This document shows, in pieces, positions 14,361 through 21,507 of a DNA stretch of 21,937 nucleotides (position 1 is the stretch's first letter; each line of letters starts with the position of its first letter). The DNA comes from a bacterium (GTDB taxonomy: Bacteria; Gemmatimonadota; Glassbacteria; GWA2-58-10). The notes under the pieces were generated by a model. It was given only the letters and a program-made list of their open reading frames with translations. It did not search any database and was not told the DNA's origin. Made by a program: the position numbers and the translations under genes. The DNA lies in assembly GCA_021372515.1 (NCBI GenBank), contig JAJFUG010000170.1, forward strand, positions 1 through 21,937, given 5' to 3'.

Positions 14361-16001
14361 ATGTCGACGCTCAAGCTGAACAGGCTGAAAGGCTTCAACG
14401 GACGCAGCGGCCCGCTTCTTTTCATGGTGCTGGATGGGGTGGGGATCGGCAAGCACGATGAGTCGGACGGGGTCTGGCTGGCCAAGACCCCCACTCTCGA
14501 CCGTCTCTGGAAAGAGGACAAGCTCTACACCCAACTCAAGGCCCACGGCCCGGCGGTGGGGCTGCCCTCCGAGGACGACATGGGCAACAGCGAGGTGGGG
14601 CACAACGCGCTGGGCGCCGGGCGGGTGTTCGCCCAGGGGGCCAAGCGGGTCAACCTGGCCCTCTCCTCGGGCGAGATGTTCGAGGGCGAGGTCTGGAAGC
14701 AGGTGGTCAGGCAGGCGCTGGACGGCGGCACGCTGCACTTTATCGGCCTGCTGTCGGACGGCAACGTGCACAGCCACATCGAGCAGCTTTTCGCCATGCT
14801 GCGTCATGCCGCGGCCCAGGGTGTGCGCCGGGTGCGGGTGCACGCGCTGTGCGACGGCCGGGATGTGGGCGAGAGAAGCGCCCTGGACTACATCCGTCCC
14901 ACCGAGGCCCTGCTCAAGGAGCTGTCCGACGCCAACGGCTTCGACTACCGCATCGCCTCGGGCGGCGGCCGCATGAAAGTGACCATGGACCGCTACGAAG
15001 CGGACTGGAAGATTGTCGAGCGCGGCTGGAAAGCCCACGTGCGCGGCGAGGGCCGCAAGTTCGCCAGCGCCGAGGCCGCGATCAGCACCCTCTACGCCGA
15101 GGACCCCAAGATCACCGACCAGTACCTGGGCGAGTTCGTGGTCGCCGGCAGCGACGGCAAGCCGGTGGGGCCCATCGTTGACGGCGACGCGGTGGTGTTC
15201 TTCAACTTCCGCGGCGACCGGGCGATCGAGATCAGCAAGGCTTTCACGCTCAAGGATTTCGACAAGTTCGACCGCGGCCCCCTGCCGAATGTGCTCTACG
15301 CCGGGATCATGCAGTACGACAGCGACATCAACATGCCGCCCAAGTATCTGGTCCAGCCGCCCAAAATCGACCATACGATCTGCGAATATCTGGTTACCGA
15401 GAAAACCACCATGTTCGCCATCTCCGAGACCCAGAAATTCGGCCACGTGACCTATTTCTGGAACGGCAACCGCAGCGGCTACATCGACAAGAGCCTCGAA
15501 ACGTACGTGGAGATACCCTCGGACCGGATCGAGTTCGACAAGGCCCCGAAGATGAAGGCCCTGGAAATTACGGACAAGACTGTCGAGCTGCTCAAGAGCG
15601 GCAAGTACCGTTTCGGGCGGCTCAATTTCGCCAACGGCGACATGGTGGGCCACACCGGGGTGATCCCGGCGGTGGTCATCGCGGTGGAGACAGTCGACAC
15701 CTGCGTGGGCCGTCTGCTGGAGGTGGTGAAGGAACTGAACGGCGTGGCCGTGATCACGGCCGACCACGGCAACAGCGACGAAATGTTCACCGTGAACAAG
15801 AAAGGCGTGCGCGAGGTGCGCACGGCCCACAGCCTGAACCCGGTGCCGTTCTGGATCGTGGACTACGGCTACCAGGGTGAGTACGAGATGGCGGGGATCG
15901 AGAAGCCCGGCCTGACCAACGTGGCCGCCACGCTGCTCAACCTTCTGGGCTACCAGAAGCCCGAGGACTACGATCCGTCGCTGATCAGGTTCGTTAAGTA
16001 A
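14361..16001 (+). CDS. gpmI: 2,3-bisphosphoglycerate-independent phosphoglycerate mutase
   Basis: Interconverts 3-phosphoglycerate and 2-phosphoglycerate in glycolysis and gluconeogenesis, in the cytoplasm, with two Mn ions. The 546-residue sequence shows the alkaline-phosphatase-type metal sites and catalytic serine in order: D25 in MVLDGVG, S77 in GNSEVGH (the phosphoserine residue), D427 and H431 in NGDMVGH, D468 and H469 in TADHGNSDE, and H490 in TAHSLNPVPF. The middle insert domain has CDGRDV and FNFRGDRAIEIS, the substrate-binding arginines. It is about 30 residues longer than the E. coli enzyme, like the longer forms of some phyla. AAAGGGA lies six bases before the ATG. It stands alone between its promoter and a strong terminator. 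Confidence 0.96.
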   Translation: MSTLKLNRLKGFNGRSGPLLFMVLDGVGIGKHDESDGVWLAKTPTLDRLWKEDKLYTQLKAHGPAVGLPSEDDMGNSEVGHNALGAGRVFAQGAKRVNLALSSGEMFEGEVWKQVVRQALDGGTLHFIGLLSDGNVHSHIEQLFAMLRHAAAQGVRRVRVHALCDGRDVGERSALDYIRPTEALLKELSDANGFDYRIASGGGRMKVTMDRYEADWKIVERGWKAHVRGEGRKFASAEAAISTLYAEDPKITDQYLGEFVVAGSDGKPVGPIVDGDAVVFFNFRGDRAIEISKAFTLKDFDKFDRGPLPNVLYAGIMQYDSDINMPPKYLVQPPKIDHTICEYLVTEKTTMFAISETQKFGHVTYFWNGNRSGYIDKSLETYVEIPSDRIEFDKAPKMKALEITDKTVELLKSGKYRFGRLNFANGDMVGHTGVIPAVVIAVETVDTCVGRLLEVVKELNGVAVITADHGNSDEMFTVNKKGVREVRTAHSLNPVPFWIVDYGYQGEYEMAGIEKPGLTNVAATLLNLLGYQKPEDYDPSLIRFVK

Positions 16002-16020
16002 AGAATTATGGCGGCTCCAC

Positions 16021-16052
16021 AAAACGGCAGAGGTTATCTGCCGTTTTTTTTT
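16021..16052 (+). terminator. Rho-independent terminator of gpmI
   Basis: AAAACGGCAG (16021-16030) pairs with CTGCCGTTTT (16038-16047) around seven bases and runs into nine T (16044-16052). It starts 20 bases after the stop codon. The AT-rich insert begins right after it. Confidence 0.95.
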
Positions 16053-16080
16053 GTTGCTTGTCTGTCGTATAAATTATAAA
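16051..16080 (+). promoter_or_regulatory. Candidate promoter of the HD dNTPase / YwgA-like pair
   Basis: TTGTTG (16051-16056), 18 bases, TATAAA (16075-16080). The -35 shares its first bases with the T-run of the gpmI terminator. The predicted start near 16087 gives a ~38-base leader. The -35 is imperfect and the area is AT-rich, so chance matches are possible. Confidence 0.45.
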
Positions 16081-16124
16081 ATAAAAAGTAAAGGCACCCC
16101 CCTATTTCTCTCGGCGAGATAGTC

Positions 16125-17459
16125 ATGATAAAAATCCAACATGAGATCAGGGATGTTATTCATGTTTTTGTTAGGCTCGACAGTCAAGAGCGGGAAATAG
16201 TTGACTCTGTTCCGTTCCAAAGATTGAGAAACATCCATCAGTTAGCAATGTCATATTTAATTTATCCAGGCGCGACACACAGGCGATTTGAGCATTCTTT
16301 AGGTGTGATGGAATTGGCAGGCAAAGTATTCGATATTATAACAACACCGGAAAATTTAAACGACGAAATCAAATCCTTACTTCCAGAAGTAAACGATAAA
16401 GATAAAAAGGTTTACTGGAGAAGAATATTAAGAATAGCCGCATTGTGTCATGATTTAGGACATTTACCATTCTCCCATGCCGCAGAAAATGACTTACTTC
16501 CTGAAGGCTGGAATCATGAAAGGCTTACAAGAGAAATAATCTTAAGCAATCACATGGCTCAATATTGGAAAAAACAACGCCCTCCTCTTGACCCGAATGA
16601 TATTGTTAAACTTGCTGTTGGAAAAAAATACGCACCCGATTTAGAATTTTCTGATTGGGAATCGATTCTTTCTGAAATAATCGTTGGTGATGCATTCGGT
16701 GTTGATCGCATGGATTACCTCCTAAGGGATTCGCATCATGTTGGAGTTGTATATGGAAAATTCGATCACCATAGATTGATTGATACTCTGCGAATTCTGA
16801 CACCACCTCAACAAGACAAAGATGAAACTGATAAATCGGTGGAACCAACCCTTGGAATTGAAGAAGGAGGATTGCAATCAGCAGAAGCTTTATTATTAGC
16901 ACGATATTTCATGTACTCTCAAGTTTATTTTCACTCCGTAAGAAGAATCTATGATATTCATCTTAAGGATTTTTTATCCGATTGGCTTGAAGGAGGAAAA
17001 TTTTCTACAGACGTTGATAAGCATCTATCAATTACAGACAACGAAGTGACAGCCGCCTTTTATAAAGCCAGTCGAGAAAAAGAAAGCACCGGCCACATTC
17101 ATGCAAACAGAATTGTGAATCGAAAACACTTTAAAGTTCTCTATGAACTCAACCCAGACGATGAACCAATAAATCCCGAAGCCGTAGAATATATTTTTCA
17201 AGAATCCCAAAAGAAGTTTAAACCAGAAAATATCAGAATAGATCGCTACAAGCAAAAAGGACATCCATCCTTATTTCCAGTCTTGAGAAGAGATGGAAGC
17301 ATCGTTAATTCTTTGGCAATCTCAAAAGCTTTACAACATGTTCCTCTTGTAAATGTTGGATATGTCTTTGCAGACAGAGCAATTATCGACAAAGCTCTGG
17401 ATTGGGTAAAAAGGAACAAGAACGACATCATAACAATTAAGGAAGGAGAAGATAGATGA
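16125..17459 (+). CDS. HD-domain deoxynucleotide triphosphohydrolase (SAMHD1/YwfO-like)
   Basis: A 444-residue cytoplasmic HD-superfamily enzyme of the kind that cuts dNTPs to nucleoside plus triphosphate. The catalytic residues are complete: H57 in RRFEHSLGVMELA, the HD pair H109-D110 in ALCHDLGHLPFSH, H131 in NHERLTREI (matching the acid position of SAMHD1) and D194 in GVDRMDYLLRDSHH. The C-terminal half (about 240-444) is the family's variable helical region, usually for oligomer and allosteric nucleotide binding. It overlaps the next gene by four bases (ATGA). Codon and base use are AT-rich, unlike the neighbours (19 of 60 G+C at 16621-16680 against 39 of 60 at 15601-15660), a strong sign of transfer. 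Related dNTPases act in nucleotide balance and antiviral restriction. The ribosome site (GGCGAGA) is weak. Confidence 0.88.
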   Translation: MIKIQHEIRDVIHVFVRLDSQEREIVDSVPFQRLRNIHQLAMSYLIYPGATHRRFEHSLGVMELAGKVFDIITTPENLNDEIKSLLPEVNDKDKKVYWRRILRIAALCHDLGHLPFSHAAENDLLPEGWNHERLTREIILSNHMAQYWKKQRPPLDPNDIVKLAVGKKYAPDLEFSDWESILSEIIVGDAFGVDRMDYLLRDSHHVGVVYGKFDHHRLIDTLRILTPPQQDKDETDKSVEPTLGIEEGGLQSAEALLLARYFMYSQVYFHSVRRIYDIHLKDFLSDWLEGGKFSTDVDKHLSITDNEVTAAFYKASREKESTGHIHANRIVNRKHFKVLYELNPDDEPINPEAVEYIFQESQKKFKPENIRIDRYKQKGHPSLFPVLRRDGSIVNSLAISKALQHVPLVNVGYVFADRAIIDKALDWVKRNKNDIITIKEGEDR

Positions 17460-17983
17460 ATTACTTAGAGAGGGCAGCTATTACGCTATCTTTGATTGAA
17501 GAACTTCAAAAGCATGGAAGCTGGTGCGGCGAAACACACATTCAAAAAGCAACATACTTTTTAACAGAATTAAAATCGGTTCCTTTGAAATTTCAATTCA
17601 CCATCTATAAGCATGGACCTTATTCCTTCAACCTTCATGATGAATTGGCGGCAATGTTTGCCGATGGCTTACTGGAGTTGACCGAGCAGCAGAAGCCTTA
17701 TGGTCCAACTTTCAGCTCTTCAATAACGGGACAACTCTTGATGGATAAGTTTCCAAAGACAATTAATAATTATAAAGAATCAATACTTTACGTTGCTTCT
17801 ACTTTCGGAAACAAGGGCGTTTCTACGTTAGAACGTTGGGCGACAGCACTGTATATAACCAAAGAGCATAGACATATTCCAAAAGATAAGCGCGTGGAGT
17901 ATCTTGTAAATATTAAACCACACATCCCATTTGAAAAAGCGCAAAACGCTTTTGAGTTTGTCGATCATTTATTGGCCACATAA
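17456..17983 (+). CDS. YwgA-like small protein, partner of the HD dNTPase
   Basis: A 175-residue protein that I match, moderately, to the YwgA-type family. The key stretch is HIQKATYFLTE (28-38) followed by FTIYKHGPYSFNLHDELAAMFADGLLEL (48-75). This K-lined helix plus xYGPYS turn plus winged-helix-like end also recalls Panacea/SocA (DUF4065) proteins, known as antitoxins or proteolytic adaptors. No enzyme motif, signal peptide or membrane helix is present. The start ATG lies inside the stop of the HD gene, so synthesis is coupled and the two likely act together. From memory, ywfO (HD dNTPase) and ywgA lie close together in Bacillus subtilis, so the pairing recurs. Its job (regulator, inhibitor or adaptor of the dNTPase) is inference. 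AT-rich like its partner. Confidence 0.72.
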   Translation: MNYLERAAITLSLIEELQKHGSWCGETHIQKATYFLTELKSVPLKFQFTIYKHGPYSFNLHDELAAMFADGLLELTEQQKPYGPTFSSSITGQLLMDKFPKTINNYKESILYVASTFGNKGVSTLERWATALYITKEHRHIPKDKRVEYLVNIKPHIPFEKAQNAFEFVDHLLAT

Positions 17984-18035
17984 GAAGGAATGATCGCTTT
18001 GCACGATAATAACCATTGCCAATCGGCATTAAAGC

Positions 18036-18075
18036 AGCCCCCCGGAAGCCGCTCTGGGCCTCCGGGGGGCTTTTT
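18036..18075. terminator. Terminator after the HD/YwgA-like pair, shared with the methyltransferase
   Basis: AGCCCCCCGGA (18036-18046) pairs perfectly with TCCGGGGGGCT (18061-18071) around 14 bases, followed by TTTTT (18071-18075). It lies 52 bases after the YwgA-like stop and 28 bases beyond the end of the convergent methyltransferase. The rightward tail is strong; the leftward one (GCTTTAATG) is weaker. Confidence 0.88.
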
Positions 18076-18103
18076 ACTGCTCAACAGCTACACCGGTTCC
18101 GGT

Positions 18104-18886
18104 CTACTCCCTCTGCAGCACGAAAAAAGTGTAGCCGTACCAGCTCGAATACTTCCGGTAAACCTCCCCCTCGTACTCCAGGCTCTCGAGGAGAGCCTTC
18201 CTGTCCGGGTCGGCGGAGAAACTCTCCCGCACGGAGTCGATCTGCGCGGCCAGGGGCTTGAAATAGTTCTCGCGCCAGGCTGTCTCGGGCAGGTTGAAAT
18301 GCCCGAGCACCCTGTATCCCATCTGCCGCATCCGGGCCAGGTTCTCCTCCAGGCCGCTGATTCCGGGGTAGACATTGTTGAAAAACTCCCGGCACTCCTG
18401 GGGCGGGTCGGCCTTGAACCAGGCCAGGTCGCTCACCGCCATCCGTCCCCCGGGCGCAAGGCGCTCCCGGCAGGCGGCCAGGCCCTGCTCGAACGACATG
18501 TTGTACAGCGAGAGCGCGCCCTCCGACCAGATCAGGTCGAAAAGGCCGTCCGCCTCGCCCAGGCTGCACATGCTCTTGCACACGGTGCGTATCCGTGCGG
18601 CCACCCCGGCCTTCCCGGCCCGGCGGCGCAGCTCTTCCAGGAACGGCGCGTGGTTGTCCAGGGCCGTGATATCGCCCTGAGTGTTGAGCGCGAGCTGCAT
18701 TGTCTGGGCCCCGTTGCCGCAGCCGATATCCAGAATCCGCAGTGTTTTGTCATCCGCGCTCCGCTCCCAGCCCTGGAAGGCCATCCGGAGCGCCTTGCGC
18801 GTGGAATCGTCATCTCCCGGACCCAGCCGGGGCAAAGATGCGGTGAAAACCTCGAAGAAAAAGTCGGGCAGTTTGAACTCGTCCAT
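18104..18886 (-). CDS. Class I SAM-dependent methyltransferase
   Basis: A 260-residue soluble Rossmann-fold methyltransferase. Motif I is LDIGCGNGAQT (52-62), binding S-adenosylmethionine. An acidic end of strand two follows at ITALDNHAPFLEEL (D77 contacts the ribose), then DLIWSEGALSLYN (117-129) at motif IV and LAPGGRMAVSDLAW (143-156) at motif V/VI. The C-terminal part (about 165-260) is an extra helical cap ending in YSSWYGYTFFVLQRE. The substrate cannot be told; small metabolites are typical of this UbiE/Methyltransf_25-like group. Start ATG 18886 has GGGAAGG at a good distance; the frame is open 27 codons further upstream, but that part overlaps the likely promoter. Its only close neighbour is the convergent AT-rich pair. 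Confidence 0.85.
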   Translation of the reverse strand: MDEFKLPDFFFEVFTASLPRLGPGDDDSTRKALRMAFQGWERSADDKTLRILDIGCGNGAQTMQLALNTQGDITALDNHAPFLEELRRRAGKAGVAARIRTVCKSMCSLGEADGLFDLIWSEGALSLYNMSFEQGLAACRERLAPGGRMAVSDLAWFKADPPQECREFFNNVYPGISGLEENLARMRQMGYRVLGHFNLPETAWRENYFKPLAAQIDSVRESFSADPDRKALLESLEYEGEVYRKYSSWYGYTFFVLQRE

Positions 18887-18910
18887 TGTAGTAACCTTCC
18901 CATTATCAAA

Positions 18911-18940
18911 AATATAGTGCAAGGCGCATACACGCGGAAA
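18911..18940 (-). promoter_or_regulatory. Candidate promoter of the methyltransferase
   Basis: On the minus strand TATATT (18916-18911) with a weak TTTCCG (18940-18935) at 18 bases. It would give a leader of about 18 bases. The -10 equals those proposed for the exchanger and gpmI. Confidence 0.35.
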
Positions 18941-18996
18941 AGCGCGTAAAATCGGCCTCGGATTCAAATTGGAATAGGAGATATTTCAGAGAGGTC

Positions 18997-19070
18997 AGAA
19001 GGCACAACATTGCGCTGTGCATGACAGGCAGGAGTCATGCACCCGGAAACTCGCGCCGTGGGCGCCTTCT
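18997..19070. other. Possible structured RNA or DNA element (three-way-junction-like)
   Basis: Within the 406-base gene-free gap 18887-19292 lie three nested pairings. The outer arm is AGAAGGC (18997-19003) with GCCTTCT (19064-19070). A perfect hairpin is formed by GTGCATGAC (19017-19025) and GTCATGCAC (19034-19042) around eight bases. A third pairs GCGCC (19053-19057) with GGCGC (19061-19065), which competes by two bases with the outer arm. Together they could fold as a three-way junction. No terminator T-run follows on either strand and no known RNA family was recognised. It lies upstream of both divergent genes, and the rightward promoter proposed at 19175 would not transcribe it. Confidence 0.4.
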
Positions 19071-19174
19071 GTTAGAGGACAGTTACCATGTGATAATAAA
19101 AATAAGGCATCTCAGCCTAAAATCAAAGGTTTTTCTATCCTCCCCAAGAAATATGGGAAAACCGGACCTCAACC

Positions 19175-19203
19175 TTGACTGCCATCGCTCCGGCTTTTAC
19201 CAT
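19175..19203 (+). promoter_or_regulatory. Promoter candidate for the DUF6259-like gene
   Basis: TTGACT (19175-19180), 17 bases, TACCAT (19198-19203): a good -35 and a moderate -10. The predicted start near 19210 leaves a leader of about 83 bases. Confidence 0.5.
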
Positions 19204-19292
19204 CCATCTGTTCATATACCGTTCCGCCGCGGTCTCAAGCCAATGCTGTGATCATGGATTTTCCCTCAACCACGTTAACGAGCGGGAAACAG

Positions 19293-21503
19293 ATGAACAA
19301 GCTCAAGGCAGAAATAATCCACTTGTCGCTCGTGCTCGCTCTCCTGACAGCCCTCCCCAGCCTGCTGAACGCACAGAAGGAGCAAATTGTCCGCCTGGAA
19401 AACAAGCAGGTCCGGTTCGAGTTCCAGCCCCCGCGCATGGGCCTGTCGGCCCTGGTCGACCGGAGCGCGGACCTGAACCATATCCGCGGCGGCCGGGACG
19501 ATTACACAGTATGGGAGCTGGTTTTCAGCCACGGGGAGCGCCAGCAGGTGATAAGAAGCTCCAGTTTCGACTGCTCGGACTGGAGCGAGGAGCCGCGCCC
19601 GGACGGCGGCAGCCGTCTGCGCCTGAGCTGGCGCGGGCTGAGCCTCTGGAAAGAGAAAGATATCCTGGACATCACGGTCACGGTGGACCTTCCCCCGGAC
19701 AAGGGCTGCGCCGAGTGGCGGATCGCCGTGGACAACCGCAGCGACTCCTGGGGCCTGGCCGAGGTGCACTTTCCTTTCTTCACCGGGTTCCTGGCGGCTG
19801 GAGAGTACGACCTCGCTATCCCGGACTACAAGACCGGCAGCCTGCACCGGCGCGCCTCCGGCCTTCTGACCAACTATTTCGGCTACCCCTCCTCGGGCTG
19901 GCCCATGGCTTTCCTGTCCGCAAACCGCGGGGATAGCGGGGTCTACCTGGCGGCCCACGACTCGGCCGCCTGGAACAAGCGCTACGTGATAGAGCCGGGA
20001 GAGAAATTCTATTTCCTGACCTACGCCGAAAACATGGGCCAAGCCGGGAACGGCTTCAGCGCACCCTATCCGGCTGTGATCGGGGTCTACCGAGGAGGCT
20101 GGATCGAGGCCTGCAAGCTCTATCGCGAATGGACAATCAAACAGGCCTGGGGATCGGGCGGGCCGCTCTCGGCGCGGACTGACACGCCGGTCTCGATCAA
20201 GGAGCTGGGGCTGTGGCTGGTGCACGGGCTGTTCGATTTCGGCCCGGTGGAGAGCCGGACCAACACCCTGGCCGGGGATGAACGTCTGTTCCTGCAGGCG
20301 AAGAAGTATTTCGGCTTCCCGATCGGGGTGCAGTGGTACAACTGGCACCACAACCGTTTCGACAACGAGTACCCCGATTTCCTGCCGCCGCGGCCGGGTT
20401 TCCGCGAGGTGACAGCCCGCGCGGTCAAGGCCGGGGTGCTCGTCGCCCCCTACATCAACGGCCTCAGTTTCGACTACGACCGTCCTGAGTACCGCCGCCG
20501 CTTCGAGGACCTGGCGGTCAAGGACCGTCTGGGCACCCCGGAGATCGTGTTCTACGGCGATTTCTCGGCCCGCATGACTTTCGCCTGTGTCAGCACCGAG
20601 CGCTGGCACGATATCGTGACCGCCCTGGTGGACACCCTGAGCGGCTATTACGGCTCCAACGCGATCTACCTGGACCAGATCGCCGCGGGCAAACCCCAGC
20701 TCTGCTTCGACCGCAGCCACGGCCACCCGCTGGGCGGCGGCGGCTGGTGGTGCGCCGATTACCGCAAGCTGTGCCAGGAAGCCAAGCGGGTGGCCGTGCC
20801 GCGCGGCGCCGCGCTGACCACGGAATTTTTCTGCGAGACCTATATCGACTGCATGGACGCGTTCCTCACCTGGGAGCCGCCCGATGAGAGCCAGATCCCG
20901 ATGACCCCGGCGGTCTGGGGCGGCTACACGCTCTGCTACGGCAGCCCGATGAAACTGGACATCGATGACAGGATTTTCATGGCCGTGCAGGCGAGAGACT
21001 TTCTCTGGGGACGGCAGGTGGGCTGGGTGGGAATGGAGCTGGTCACCGACCCGGCCCGGCGCGCCAAGCTGGAATGGATGAAAAAACTTGGCGCTTACCG
21101 CATGCTCTCCCACAAATATCTGACCTACGGGGAATTCCTGGGGATGCTGCGGTTCGATTCGGCGGTGGATTCGGTCTCGGGTCTCTGGGCGCCCCCCGGC
21201 GCACTGACCGCTGTCGAGATCAGGGGCAGCGCGCCGCTGGTGCAGGGTGCGCTCTGGAAAGCTGAGGACGGGGCCCTGGGGATCGTGCTGGTCAACTGCG
21301 GGGAGAGAAGCGCCGAGTGCTCGTTCGGCCTCGACCCGGCGGATTACCCCTTTGACGGCGGGTGGTCCGGCAGTTACGATCTCGTGCGGATTAATCCGGG
21401 CGGCCGCAGGACGATCTCGGAAAACAGGCCCCTGCCTGCAACGTTCCATGAGACACTGGAGCCGGGAGAAATCCGTCTGCTCGAGCTGGCCCCGCGGCGC
21501 TGA
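19293..21503 (+). CDS. Exported DUF6259-like protein, probable glycoside hydrolase
   Basis: A 736-residue secreted protein with a Sec signal (MNKLKAEIIHLSLVLALL, likely cut after LLNA at 27). The first third (about 30-300) is beta-rich, with many WxL/VxF strands like carbohydrate-active beta-sandwich domains. The middle (about 310-600) looks like a TIM barrel: FPIGVQWYNWHHN, VLVAPYINGLSFDYD, SNAIYLDQIAAGKP (D461) and ALTTEFFCETYID (E511) sit at plausible strand ends, D461 and E511 being candidate catalytic acids. The end (about 620-736) is another beta domain. I assign the DUF6259 group from overall pattern and memory; substrate is unknown. ATG 19293 is preferred over GTG 19248 because it begins the signal peptide directly; its ribosome site is weak. 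It converges on the TPR gene with four bases between stops. Confidence 0.72.
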   Translation: MNKLKAEIIHLSLVLALLTALPSLLNAQKEQIVRLENKQVRFEFQPPRMGLSALVDRSADLNHIRGGRDDYTVWELVFSHGERQQVIRSSSFDCSDWSEEPRPDGGSRLRLSWRGLSLWKEKDILDITVTVDLPPDKGCAEWRIAVDNRSDSWGLAEVHFPFFTGFLAAGEYDLAIPDYKTGSLHRRASGLLTNYFGYPSSGWPMAFLSANRGDSGVYLAAHDSAAWNKRYVIEPGEKFYFLTYAENMGQAGNGFSAPYPAVIGVYRGGWIEACKLYREWTIKQAWGSGGPLSARTDTPVSIKELGLWLVHGLFDFGPVESRTNTLAGDERLFLQAKKYFGFPIGVQWYNWHHNRFDNEYPDFLPPRPGFREVTARAVKAGVLVAPYINGLSFDYDRPEYRRRFEDLAVKDRLGTPEIVFYGDFSARMTFACVSTERWHDIVTALVDTLSGYYGSNAIYLDQIAAGKPQLCFDRSHGHPLGGGGWWCADYRKLCQEAKRVAVPRGAALTTEFFCETYIDCMDAFLTWEPPDESQIPMTPAVWGGYTLCYGSPMKLDIDDRIFMAVQARDFLWGRQVGWVGMELVTDPARRAKLEWMKKLGAYRMLSHKYLTYGEFLGMLRFDSAVDSVSGLWAPPGALTAVEIRGSAPLVQGALWKAEDGALGIVLVNCGERSAECSFGLDPADYPFDGGWSGSYDLVRINPGGRRTISENRPLPATFHETLEPGEIRLLELAPRR

Positions 21504-21507
21504 GAAA

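Noticed and set aside
14196-16022. A 608-codon open frame on the minus strand opposite gpmI
   Set aside because: gpmI has every catalytic motif; the opposite frame has none and typical antisense composition.
16053-18035. Attachment-site repeats, transposase or integrase at the edges of the AT-rich insert
   Set aside because: I compared the two borders by eye and found no convincing direct or inverted repeat, tRNA or recombinase gene; the mode of acquisition stays unknown.
19017-19060. A hammerhead-type ribozyme
   Set aside because: A GAAA follows the 9-bp hairpin, but the required CUGANGA core is missing and the stems do not fit.
19275-21449. A 724-codon open frame on the minus strand opposite the DUF6259-like gene
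   Set aside because: It is a shadow caused by high GC at third positions; its translation is rich in A, R, G, H and V with no domain, and the plus-strand frame has a signal peptide and clear fold pattern.
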